From CAILLO01 sp964579735 (GTDB lineage: Bacteria; Bacillota; Clostridia; Saccharofermentanales; UBA5734): a stretch of DNA of 64,000 bases. How positions within the stretch are numbered: the first letter of the stretch is position 1; the number at the start of each line of letters is the position of its first letter. Below are positions 52,267-60,517 of this stretch, piece after piece. The stretch is from positions 1-64,000 of the forward strand of contig CAZOHH010000003.1 in the NCBI GenBank assembly GCA_964579735.1, given 5' to 3'. The translations under genes and the position numbers were made by a program. Below the pieces are notes generated by a model. It ran no database searches and was not told the DNA's origin. It saw nothing but the letters and a program-made list of their open reading frames with translations.

Positions 52267-53079
52267 ATGATCCCGGTGCGGAAGAAGACTTTCCTGATGC
52301 TCCTCGGAGGCATTCTCGTTTCGGTTGCCGTAGGTTTCCAGGTTTCAGCGGCGACCATCGGCGCAGCTGCCAACCTGCCACCCTTCCTCCAGGACCTCTG
52401 GGTTGACTTCCAGGCTGATTTCATCAAGGACAACCGATATCTCTGGTTGATCCGAGGCCTGGGCACGACACTGGAGATCACGGCCGGCGCCACGGTCCTC
52501 GGCCTCCTGATCGGGCTTTCGCTATCCCTTGTCAAGGTCATGCAGTTCTCGGGAAGGAAGGTCGGTCCATTGGGGTTCGTTGCGGACCTCTATCTGACCG
52601 TCATCCGAGGGACTCCTTCCGTCGTCCAGCTGCTCATCATCTACTTCGTCATCTTCGGCAGCGTGAACGTGCCGAAGATCCTCGTCGCGATCATCGCCTT
52701 CGGCGTCAACAGCGGCGCATACATGGCCGAAATCATCCGCGGCGGTATCCTGTCCGTGGACCGAGGTCAAATGGAGGCAGGTCGATCCCTCGGCCTCGGG
52801 TACTGGACGTCCATGCGGACCATCGTCATCCCTCAGGCGACCAAGAACATCCTGCCCGCCATGGGCAACGAGTTCATCACGCTACTGAAGGAAACCGCCA
52901 TCGCCGGCTACATCGCGGTCCAGGACCTGACCAAGGCGGGTGACCTCATCCGCGCCCAGACCTATGACGCCTTCCTTCCGCTGATCGCCGTCGCCGCGAT
53001 GTACCTGTTCATCGTCATGATCCTGACGTCCCTGCTGAAACGGCTGGAAGAGAGGTTGAGACGCAGTGATCACCGTTGA
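52267..53079 (+). CDS. Polar amino-acid ABC transporter, permease
   Basis: 270-residue inner membrane protein of the HisMQ/GlnP type. An N-terminal membrane segment is followed by about four to five helices. The EAA loop that contacts the ATPase is visible in QMEAGRSLGLGYWTSMRTIVIPQA (in part, about 167-190), and TVIRGTPSVVQLLIIYFVIFG is typical for the family. It is co-transcribed with the ATPase gene, which it overlaps by 14 bases. Confidence 0.93.
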   Translation: MIPVRKKTFLMLLGGILVSVAVGFQVSAATIGAAANLPPFLQDLWVDFQADFIKDNRYLWLIRGLGTTLEITAGATVLGLLIGLSLSLVKVMQFSGRKVGPLGFVADLYLTVIRGTPSVVQLLIIYFVIFGSVNVPKILVAIIAFGVNSGAYMAEIIRGGILSVDRGQMEAGRSLGLGYWTSMRTIVIPQATKNILPAMGNEFITLLKETAIAGYIAVQDLTKAGDLIRAQTYDAFLPLIAVAAMYLFIVMILTSLLKRLEERLRRSDHR

Positions 53080-53794
53080 ACGTCTGGTCAAGAGATTCGG
53101 AAGCCTCGAGGTACTGCGCGGCATCGATGCCCATGTAGCCAAGGGAGACAAGGTCGTCGTGATCGGTCCCTCCGGTTCCGGCAAGAGCACGTTCCTGCGA
53201 TGCGTCAACCTTCTGGACCAACCGTCCTCCGGGCGCATTCTCGTCGACGGCGAGGAGATCACGAATCCGAAGTGCGACATCGACCGAATCCGACAGAAGA
53301 TGGGCATGGTCTTCCAGCAGTTCAACCTCTTCCCCCATCTGACCGTGATGCAGAACCTCATGCTGGCTCCCGTCCAGCTCAAGCGTCTCTCGCAGGACGC
53401 CGCAGAGGAAAAGGCGTTTTCACTGCTTCGGCGCGTCGGTCTCCTGGACAAGGCTCTCGTATATCCAGCCAAGCTGTCCGGAGGCCAGAAGCAGCGCATC
53501 GCCATCGCGCGGGCGCTCGCCATGGATCCGGAAATCATGCTTTTCGACGAGCCGACCTCCTCGCTTGACCCGGAGATGATCGGGGAAGTCCTCTCCGTCA
53601 TGAAGGAACTTGCCCAGGACGGCATGACCATGATGGTCGTCACCCATGAAATGGGGTTCGCGAGAGAAGTCGGAAGCCGAATCCTCTTCATGGACGAAGG
53701 TCTGATCGCAGAGACGGGGACGCCGGACGAGCTTTTCGGGAATCCACGCGAAGCCCGCACGCGGGAATTCCTTTCGAAGGTGCTCCCACGATGA
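53066..53794 (+). CDS. Polar amino-acid ABC transporter, ATP-binding protein
   Basis: GlnQ/HisP-type ATPase of 242 residues. Walker A GPSGSGKST (about 33-41), signature LSGGQKQRIAIARAL (about 136-150), Walker B IMLFDEPTSSLDP and the switch histidine in VVTHEMGFA are all intact. It starts with GTG inside the permease gene. Its stop codon overlaps the EamA exporter start (ATGA). Confidence 0.95.
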   Translation: MITVERLVKRFGSLEVLRGIDAHVAKGDKVVVIGPSGSGKSTFLRCVNLLDQPSSGRILVDGEEITNPKCDIDRIRQKMGMVFQQFNLFPHLTVMQNLMLAPVQLKRLSQDAAEEKAFSLLRRVGLLDKALVYPAKLSGGQKQRIAIARALAMDPEIMLFDEPTSSLDPEMIGEVLSVMKELAQDGMTMMVVTHEMGFAREVGSRILFMDEGLIAETGTPDELFGNPREARTREFLSKVLPR

Positions 53795-54711
53795 CGCAGA
53801 CCCCTGGGGGGATGCCTTCCTCCCGTCGTCTGGCAGAAGTGCTTCTATTCCTCGTCACCATCGTTTGGGGTTCTACGTTCATCGTCATGAAGAACGGCTC
53901 TGCGGAATTTTCACCGGTCGATTTCGTTTTCTTCAGATTCCTCGTCGCGACCCTTCTCTGCATCGTCTTCTTCCACCGCCGCATCGCGACGCTTCGCTGG
54001 AAATCCATCGGAAAGGGCGCGTTCATAGGTCTATTCCTATTCCTCGGCATCCTGATGCAGGTCTGGGGTCTCCAGAGCACATCGGCTTCCAACTCCGCCT
54101 TCATCACGGGACTCGTCGTGATCACGGTGCCGCTCCTCCACTCCCTCATGAGCCGGCGTAGACCGGCTTCCGGCACGGCGCTCGGCGCTTTGCTCGCGAT
54201 CACCGGAATCGGGTTTCTTTCCGGTGTGCTTCCAGAGCTCCGTTTCGATCGATTGGCGTTGGGCGACCTGCTGACACTCATCGGCACCCTGGCATGGACC
54301 GTACAGGTCGTCGCGCTCGATCGTCTGGTCGATGGAGAGGATGCCTATGCACTCTCCTTCATGCAGTTCCTGACCGTCACGGTCGTCGCGGGAATCGTGA
54401 TGACCGTGTCCGGTTCATCCCTTCCAGAAGTCTCCATGATTCCATGGTTCGCCGTCCTCTTCACGGGCATAGCCGGTACTTTTCTGGCGTTCACGGTACA
54501 GACCGTGTTCCAGTTCCGCACGACACCGTACCGAGCGGTTCTCATCTTCTCGTTCGAGCCCGTCTTCGGTCTGATGTTCGCGCTTCTGATCCCTGGCATT
54601 GCAGGAACGACGGAAACCCTGACTTTGGTGAAGACCGTCGGATGTCTACTGGTCCTGGCAGGAATGCTGGCTTCCGAGTTCCTTCCTCTCCGTTCAAAAG
54701 ACGCCGCGTAG
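53791..54711 (+). CDS. EamA-family (DMT superfamily) transporter
   Basis: 306-residue membrane protein with ten predicted helices arranged as two EamA repeats (about 15-145 and 160-300). The typical segments WGSTFIVMKNG, FRFLVATLLC and FEPVFGLMFALLIPG are present. Members export amino acids or other metabolites. Direct four-base overlap with an amino-acid ABC importer suggests uptake and export of related compounds, possibly exchange or overflow control; the substrate is unknown. Confidence 0.87.
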   Translation: MTQTPGGMPSSRRLAEVLLFLVTIVWGSTFIVMKNGSAEFSPVDFVFFRFLVATLLCIVFFHRRIATLRWKSIGKGAFIGLFLFLGILMQVWGLQSTSASNSAFITGLVVITVPLLHSLMSRRRPASGTALGALLAITGIGFLSGVLPELRFDRLALGDLLTLIGTLAWTVQVVALDRLVDGEDAYALSFMQFLTVTVVAGIVMTVSGSSLPEVSMIPWFAVLFTGIAGTFLAFTVQTVFQFRTTPYRAVLIFSFEPVFGLMFALLIPGIAGTTETLTLVKTVGCLLVLAGMLASEFLPLRSKDAA

Positions 54712-54753
54712 TTCCCTACGGGAGCGAATCGTATCCCGTTCTTCCTGTTACTG

Positions 54754-54784
54754 TCGGATTCCGTCGGGTTTCGTCGGAATCCGA
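54754..54784 (+). repeat. Inverted repeat after the EamA gene
   Basis: A nine-base inverted repeat TCGGATTCC / GGAATCCGA (54754-54762 and 54776-54784) with a 13-base loop. There is no T run, so it is at best a weak terminator or processing site at the end of the ABC-EamA transcript. Confidence 0.45.
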
Positions 54785-54856
54785 TCCTCGTCCGGCACTT
54801 CTGAAGTCTTAGGATGAAGCCATGGGAAACCGTGGTTCATGCAAAGAGGTGATGAA

Positions 54857-55123
54857 ATGACGACGCTGGAAGCCGCGATTGCGGTGCCCTTGATTCTGCT
54901 GATGGTTCTTTCGCTGATTCTTGCGGCCCCTCTTGGGTATACGGCCGTACTCGCCACTGCGAAGCTGTCCGTCGAGGAAACCCAGATGGATCGAACGATC
55001 AGACCGGAACAGCTGATTCGGATCGGGATGGCCGTCACCGATTCGGCGTCGATTCTTTCGGCGTGGATTCCTGGGCTCGGAGACCTTCTGGTTGCTTTGG
55101 GAGGTAGCCGGGATGTCGGGTGA
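54857..55123 (+). CDS. Small TadE-like pseudopilin protein
   Basis: 88-residue protein with one N-terminal transmembrane helix (about 6-35). The N-terminus MTTLEAAIAVPLILLMVLS follows the TadE pattern, with a glutamate five residues in and a proline in the helix. AGAGGTGAT precedes the ATG at 54857, so the upstream in-frame ATG at 54839 is not used. It overlaps the next gene by 11 bases. Family assignment is by N-terminal pattern and neighbours only. Confidence 0.65.
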   Translation: MTTLEAAIAVPLILLMVLSLILAAPLGYTAVLATAKLSVEETQMDRTIRPEQLIRIGMAVTDSASILSAWIPGLGDLLVALGGSRDVG

Positions 55124-56606
55124 ACCCGCTATGCGCCGATTCGCCTCCAGGCACGGTACCGTCTCCCTTGTCCTGGCTTTGGTCGCCGCCTCGGGACTGA
55201 TCGTGATGGGCATCTTCCTTCAAGGCGCGCGGATCAGAGCAGCGGAAGCCAACGTTCTACGATGCGTCGATTCTTCCTCGCGAATCGCCTTGTCGACCTA
55301 TGGGGGTGCATTGCTGCAGCGCTATGGGATCTTCGCGGTCGACACGGGAAGGAGCGACTCATGGCGTGAGAACGCGGTCCATGCTTTCGATGAGTCGAAG
55401 GTGTCAGAAGCCTCGGCATGCCGGTTGGAGGTCCTCGCCCTGGATTCCCTTGGGGACAGAGAGGTTCTTGCCGCGGCGATTCGGAACTTCGTAGGAGACC
55501 GTCTTCCTGCGTTGATCATCGCCATGGGGATAGACAAGCTGTCTGGCATCGGAAGACAGGCGATTCCGGTTTCCTTCGACCCTCTGTTCGATACCGGTGG
55601 CGAAGAGGATTCGACCTCGGGGTCATGGGGTGCCGCTCTTCTCGAATTGGCTGCGAAATCGGGCTCCTCCGAGGAGGCGCCTTATGTAAGCCCCGATGAT
55701 CCTTCCTACGATATCGGAGATGCCTCGCAGGATATGAGCGAATGCCTGAGGGAGATCCAGGCCATGAATCGAATGGCCGCCGAAGATCCCACACGCCCGA
55801 GTCTTCCTTCTCCTCTGGACCCGGCATCGATGATCGGGTTCCTATCCGAAACCATGAACGGGCTTCCTGCTTCCGTGGAAGCGATCCTGGACGAAGCTTC
55901 CCTCGATATCTATGCAACGACGATGTTCCGATCCCGGGTCCTCACTGGCTCCGACGACGGCGTCTCGTTCCCTTATACGGATCTTCGAGGACGCGCGATA
56001 TCGAGCCTTGCTTGTGTCGATCTCTACGAAGCGGAACGGATCGTCGCAGGACGCAACACGGACGCGGAGAATCTGCTAGCCGTCGAGCGCCGCATTCTCG
56101 CGATCCGCTTCGCCTTCCAGATGGTCTCTCAGCTGAGCGACGAATCATGCCGGGAAAAGGCGCAGGCACTCGCGGCTGTTTTGTCCGGTCTTCTTTCCGC
56201 AGCCACATCCGGGGCCCTTGTGATTCCCACCGGCTTCCTTGCCATCGCGCTTCAGGCGGCCTGGGCCTTCCAGTCCGCCCGTTCCGAAGTACAGACGCTC
56301 GTGGAGGGCGGTTCCGTTCCATTCCTGCCGGAAGGCATGGTGCGAAACCTCCCCGAACTGGCTCAATGGAAAGCGGCTTACAGCGATCACCTCACCCTCC
56401 TCCTGTTGGCCGTGCCGACTCGCATCAAGCTCGAACGGATCGCTTCCATCATCGAGAAGAACATCGCTCTTTTCGGCTCGTCGGAGTCGAGCGCAGAAGG
56501 AAAAGCACCGTTATCCGGCTACGCTACGCGCATAGTGGCCTCGACATGGTATCGGGGAGACATGGTTTCAAGGTCGACGGGGTTCTATGACGATGCCGCG
56601 CGTTGA
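55113..56606 (+). CDS. DUF5702-like pilin-associated protein, function unknown
   Basis: 497 residues with one N-terminal transmembrane helix (about 16-38), then a long extracytoplasmic part. The N-terminus SLVLALVAASGLIVMGIFLQGARIR (in part) and the LLQRYGIFAVD segment resemble DUF5702 proteins, which accompany Tad/Flp-pilus-type clusters of Bacillota. A second hydrophobic stretch lies near 355-385. The start at 55113 follows GGGAGGT. It is flanked by two TadE-like genes and overlaps both, so the three proteins form one unit. No enzyme motif is seen. Confidence 0.65.
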   Translation: MSGEPAMRRFASRHGTVSLVLALVAASGLIVMGIFLQGARIRAAEANVLRCVDSSSRIALSTYGGALLQRYGIFAVDTGRSDSWRENAVHAFDESKVSEASACRLEVLALDSLGDREVLAAAIRNFVGDRLPALIIAMGIDKLSGIGRQAIPVSFDPLFDTGGEEDSTSGSWGAALLELAAKSGSSEEAPYVSPDDPSYDIGDASQDMSECLREIQAMNRMAAEDPTRPSLPSPLDPASMIGFLSETMNGLPASVEAILDEASLDIYATTMFRSRVLTGSDDGVSFPYTDLRGRAISSLACVDLYEAERIVAGRNTDAENLLAVERRILAIRFAFQMVSQLSDESCREKAQALAAVLSGLLSAATSGALVIPTGFLAIALQAAWAFQSARSEVQTLVEGGSVPFLPEGMVRNLPELAQWKAAYSDHLTLLLLAVPTRIKLERIASIIEKNIALFGSSESSAEGKAPLSGYATRIVASTWYRGDMVSRSTGFYDDAAR

Positions 56607-57582
56607 CCGGCTGAGAAGAAGGAATGGCTCTTTCGCATTGGAGACCGCTATTGCCTTGCCCGGGTTCATTTTGGTCGCGACCGTTCTTTTGACCGGAATG
56701 GCGGCTTCGCGCATCGGCGTCCATGTGGACATGGCACTTGAAGGGATGTGCCGGAGTATCAGCCTTGGGGGGCCTGCAGCGGATTTCATAGGTGTCGATA
56801 GACTCGGAGATGTTCTGGATTCGATAGGGGAGAAAGACTCGCGATCGATCCTGGACGGTCTCGACTTGTCAGGGCTGAAGGATCTTCTTGTCTGTGGCGC
56901 TGCCGACTTGGCGCTGCCCTTCTTGTTCGAGACCGAATACAACGCCGCTCCATCCCGAAGCGGCGTAGACGGCATGATCATCGGAGCAGGGAATGAGCGC
57001 TGGAAAGTCGAATGTGAATCGCGGCTTTCAGACGAGATGGTCCGAATCACGATGGTCTATGCGCTGCGCACGCCCTTCGGCCTCATCGAACGGCGCGCGT
57101 CCTGTTTCCTGTCGCTCTGGGAGGAAGGAGACGGAACCCGGGATGCAAGGGAGGGGGAGAATGTATGGAGTCTCGACAAGCTTGTTCGAGGCCGCACCCT
57201 GAGAGCACGCTTCGGAGGGAATCTGCCGATGGGATTTCCTGTGCTTTCGGCTTTCCGCAATGGAACGGCCACGGTGATCCATAGCATGGACTTGTCTGCA
57301 ATGGGGTGGCAGGACGTTGTCGAAGCGGAACGGGAGATCGTCGAACGAATCGATGCTCTGGTCGGATTCAATGGGACCCTATCTCCATGGGGTTCGGACG
57401 GCATCAACATCGCACCTGGAACCATCCAGGCGCGCCATTTCCTTCTCGTCGTCCCTACCAATACCGATGAAGACCGTTTTGCGTCGATTCTCGACCGATG
57501 CACCCTTCTAGCCTCCCGAAAAGGTGCCGTGATGTCGGTCGTGCGATATCAGGAAAGGCTAGCTGCGGTTGCGATGGAATAG
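56587..57582 (+). CDS. TadE-like membrane protein
   Basis: 331 residues. A basic N-terminus (VDRLRRRNGS) is followed by FALETAIALPGFILVATVLL, a TadE-like prepilin pattern with Glu at about 19, and by an extracytoplasmic region of about 280 residues containing four cysteines. It overlaps the DUF5702-like gene by 20 bases. No prepilin peptidase, TadA ATPase or TadB/C platform gene is in the window, so a role in pilus assembly is inferred from the N-terminus alone. The promoter of the LCP gene lies inside its 3' end. Confidence 0.65.
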   Translation: MTMPRVDRLRRRNGSFALETAIALPGFILVATVLLTGMAASRIGVHVDMALEGMCRSISLGGPAADFIGVDRLGDVLDSIGEKDSRSILDGLDLSGLKDLLVCGAADLALPFLFETEYNAAPSRSGVDGMIIGAGNERWKVECESRLSDEMVRITMVYALRTPFGLIERRASCFLSLWEEGDGTRDAREGENVWSLDKLVRGRTLRARFGGNLPMGFPVLSAFRNGTATVIHSMDLSAMGWQDVVEAEREIVERIDALVGFNGTLSPWGSDGINIAPGTIQARHFLLVVPTNTDEDRFASILDRCTLLASRKGAVMSVVRYQERLAAVAME

Positions 57583-57597
57583 TGCAAGTAGTATCAT
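57569..57597 (+). promoter_or_regulatory. Promoter of the first LCP gene
   Basis: TTGCGA (57569-57574), 17 bases, TATCAT (57592-57597). Transcription from about 57604 leaves the ATG at 57629, not those upstream, as the start of the LCP protein. Confidence 0.6.
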
Positions 57598-57628
57598 TCC
57601 AAGAAGAATGAAGAAGTCGGGAGAGAAA

Positions 57629-58936
57629 ATGAAGCGTGTATTGAGTAAAGGCGTCCGGAGGACCCTCGTGGCCGTCCTTTCCTTGAGTGTCGTCATCGTC
57701 GCCGCCGCGACCTATTTCGTCGTGGACCTTCTCGGTCGCGCCGGGCGAACCGATGTCGACATCGTCGACAAGGTGACCGTTCCCTCCGGGTCTCTGGATG
57801 ACATCACGGAACAGCCTGAGGATTCATCCATCGAGGAAGATCCCGATGCGACCGGAGGCGCCGCCACGACGCCTCGACCCGCCCTCTCCCGCAACTGGGG
57901 GCAAGGCATCTGCCCCGTCTACGTCGTCTCGTCGATCCCCATTCAGAAGGTCGCCCAGAGGGTCGAAGGAGTTGAAAACATCCTCGTCTTCGGAGTCGAT
58001 TCCCGGTCGGCGTCGACGAAGGCCTCGCGCACGGATACGATGATGATCGTCACCATCGATACCCGCAATGGAAGCAAGACCATCAAGCTCATATCGCTCC
58101 TTCGCGACACCCAGGTCGATATCGCCGGTCGTACCCTGCCGAACAAGCTCAATACGCCCTACGTATTCGGCGGAATCGGATTGATGCTCAATACGATCAA
58201 CTCTACCTTCGACCTCGACATCCAGAAGTTCATCATGATCGACCTCTCCAGCGCAGAGCACATCATCGACATGACCGGCGGCATCGAGGTCAACGTGCTT
58301 GGCAAGGAGCTCGAGTGGCTCAACATCAACATCAATGAGACGAACAACCTTTTCAAGAAGGGATCCCGTCCGAAGTCCCCGAACATCTTCACTTCCGGAC
58401 TGCAGACCCTGGATGGTCGACAGGCTGTCGCATATGGCCGGATCCGGAAGGTCGACAGCGACTTCCAGAGGACGACCCGTCAGCGGTACGTCGCGAAGCA
58501 ACTGCTCAAGGCATTCCTCAATGCGACGGTCGATAGGAAGTACACGGCGCTGCAAGCCGCTTTCGATGGGATCAACACGAACATGACCTATGGCGAAATG
58601 TTCCGCATCGCGTCCGATACCGTCTCCTCCATGCCGACGGATCTTTCCTCGGTTCGTGAATACAAGGTGCCGGCTTCCGGGATGTACACGGAAGACAGGG
58701 CCACGTTTAATCTCGTCATGAATCTACCCGTTCAGATCGCCGACCTGCACCGTTTCATCTGGAGCACGTCGACTGACGTGACGACGACACCCGAATCCAC
58801 TCCCGAGGTCAGTCCGGAGATTTCTCCGACCTTCGTTCCCTCTCCGACCCTGGATGCGACGCCGGCTTCTACCGATGGAGAACCCTCTCCGACCCCTACC
58901 CCTGATTCCGTTGCGACTCCGACCTCTGTAGAATGA
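57629..58936 (+). CDS. LytR-CpsA-Psr (LCP) family wall glycopolymer transferase, copy 1
   Basis: Transfers lipid-linked glycopolymers such as teichoic acids to peptidoglycan. The 435 residues have a short cytoplasmic end, one transmembrane helix (about 11-33), the LCP catalytic domain (about 115-290) and a C-terminal Pro/Thr/Ser/Glu-rich tail (about 390-435). The conserved aspartates and arginines are in FGVDSRS, SRTDTMMI, SLLRDTQVDI and YGRIRKVDSDF. The start at 57629 has GGGAGAG upstream. The second LCP gene follows after 41 bases. Confidence 0.92.
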   Translation: MKRVLSKGVRRTLVAVLSLSVVIVAAATYFVVDLLGRAGRTDVDIVDKVTVPSGSLDDITEQPEDSSIEEDPDATGGAATTPRPALSRNWGQGICPVYVVSSIPIQKVAQRVEGVENILVFGVDSRSASTKASRTDTMMIVTIDTRNGSKTIKLISLLRDTQVDIAGRTLPNKLNTPYVFGGIGLMLNTINSTFDLDIQKFIMIDLSSAEHIIDMTGGIEVNVLGKELEWLNININETNNLFKKGSRPKSPNIFTSGLQTLDGRQAVAYGRIRKVDSDFQRTTRQRYVAKQLLKAFLNATVDRKYTALQAAFDGINTNMTYGEMFRIASDTVSSMPTDLSSVREYKVPASGMYTEDRATFNLVMNLPVQIADLHRFIWSTSTDVTTTPESTPEVSPEISPTFVPSPTLDATPASTDGEPSPTPTPDSVATPTSVE

Positions 58937-58977
58937 ACCCTATCGAACGTCCTTGAAATGGAAAGGAATCGATTCAC

Positions 58978-60183
58978 TTGAAACAGAAGCGAACGCTTGG
59001 AAACGTCCATTCCCGTCAGTACAGCGACCTTTCCCCCTTCCAGGGCCGCAGCCGCCGACGTCCCCGTGTCTTTCGGACGCTGTTGGGCATCGTGCTTGTG
59101 GTGGTCCTCATCGGTATCGTATCCTTCGGCGGGTTCCTTCTCGCCGGTTATCTCAAGATCACACGGGATGCGACTCCGAATGTCACGCCTACGCCTTCCT
59201 CCTCGATCACGCAGCCGGTGACGCCTGGTATTTCACCTGAACCCACGTTCGTCGATATCGCCGGACTCGAGCGGGATCTTCGCGTACCCATCGAAACCGT
59301 CGCCCAGAAGGATCCGGACGTCCAGAACATCCTCCTCATCGGGGTCGACCGGCGCAATACGGCCTCCACGACGGGAAACAGCGACACCATGATGATCATC
59401 TCCGTCGACCGCCGCAACAACGATATCAAGCTCATGTCCGTCCTACGTGACTGCTATGTGACCATCCAGAAGGACGGCAAGACCGTGAAGGCGAAGATCA
59501 ATGCAGCATACGCATATGGTGGGCCCGGCCTCACCATCAACACCTTGAACCGGACCTTCGACCTCGATATCCAGAAATACGTGCTCGTGGACTTCCAGAG
59601 TTCAGAAGCGGTGATCAACTCCGCAGGTGGACTCGACATCTTCGTGAGCGAAAAAGAGATCAAGTGGGCCAACGACAGCATCAAGGAAACCAACCGGGTC
59701 ATACTGCCGAACACGCCGGCTTCTCCTGAAATCACCGAAGCCGGTCTTCAACATCTCGATGCTCGCCAGGCCATCAGCTGGGCCCGCATCCGCAAGACCG
59801 ATCTCGTCGTCGATGGCAAGACCTATGCCATGGACATGGGCCGTGCGGAGCGACAGAAGATTCTTCTACGGGCTCTGATGGACAAGTTCTTCGCGATCGA
59901 TGCGATTTCGAAGATCGACATGATGAATCAGGTGTTCGGCATGGTGGAGACGAACCTCCGTCTTTCGGAATCGTTGTCGCTGATGCAGTTCGCGGCGACC
60001 AAGCTCACGAAGGACTCGAGCCAGATCGCCGGATTCACGATTCCGTCCTATTCCACTCGGACCGTAGTGGAGACCCCGGTCTGGTGCTTCGTCGTGGATT
60101 TCAACAAGGCGATACCCGAGCTCCAGCAGTTCATCTGGGGCAAGACCTTTGAATTCACGCCCCGCGATCCTGTCTCACCGTAG
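58978..60183 (+). CDS. LytR-CpsA-Psr (LCP) family wall glycopolymer transferase, copy 2
   Basis: Paralogue of the preceding gene, 401 residues with TTG start. One transmembrane helix (about 34-56) is followed by a short Pro/Thr linker (about 66-90) and the LCP domain with LIGVDRRNT, NSDTMMIISVDRR, SVLRDCYVTI and SWARIRKTD. Here the low-complexity part precedes the catalytic domain and there is no C-terminal tail, which is the reverse of copy 1. The second copy carries a cysteine in the LRDC segment. Two LCP enzymes often divide work between different wall polymers. Confidence 0.9.
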   Translation: MKQKRTLGNVHSRQYSDLSPFQGRSRRRPRVFRTLLGIVLVVVLIGIVSFGGFLLAGYLKITRDATPNVTPTPSSSITQPVTPGISPEPTFVDIAGLERDLRVPIETVAQKDPDVQNILLIGVDRRNTASTTGNSDTMMIISVDRRNNDIKLMSVLRDCYVTIQKDGKTVKAKINAAYAYGGPGLTINTLNRTFDLDIQKYVLVDFQSSEAVINSAGGLDIFVSEKEIKWANDSIKETNRVILPNTPASPEITEAGLQHLDARQAISWARIRKTDLVVDGKTYAMDMGRAERQKILLRALMDKFFAIDAISKIDMMNQVFGMVETNLRLSESLSLMQFAATKLTKDSSQIAGFTIPSYSTRTVVETPVWCFVVDFNKAIPELQQFIWGKTFEFTPRDPVSP

Positions 60184-60194
60184 GAGGTGGCGCC

Positions 60195-60500
60195 ATGAAC
60201 GAGAAGCTGAAGGACACTTCCACGGACCGCCTTTTCGAAGCGATGCTGTCCTTGAAGAATCTCGATGAGTGCTATTCCTTCTTCGAAGACCTCTGCACGG
60301 TCTCCGAAATCAAGTCGCTCGCCCAGCGACTGACCGTGGCTTCGTTGCTTCGGAGCGGCGGAACCTATTCCGAGATCTGCGAAAGAACCGGCGTGAGCAC
60401 CGCGACCATCAGCCGCGTGAACAGAGCGCTTGAATATGGAGCCGATGGATACAAGACCGTACTTTCCCGAATCGAAACGGGAACCGTGCGTCTAGACTGA
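60195..60500 (+). CDS. YerC/YecD family TrpR-related DNA-binding protein
   Basis: 101-residue protein with the TrpR/YerC helix-turn-helix, seen in SLAQRLTVASLL and TYSEICERTGVSTATISRVNRAL (in part, about 57-78). The family is widespread in Bacillota; its targets are not established, and it lacks a clear tryptophan site. GGAGG lies before the ATG, 11 bases after the LCP gene. It may be co-transcribed with secA, 17 bases further. Confidence 0.88.
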   Translation: MNEKLKDTSTDRLFEAMLSLKNLDECYSFFEDLCTVSEIKSLAQRLTVASLLRSGGTYSEICERTGVSTATISRVNRALEYGADGYKTVLSRIETGTVRLD

Positions 60501-60517
60501 AAGGAAGTAACCGTCCG

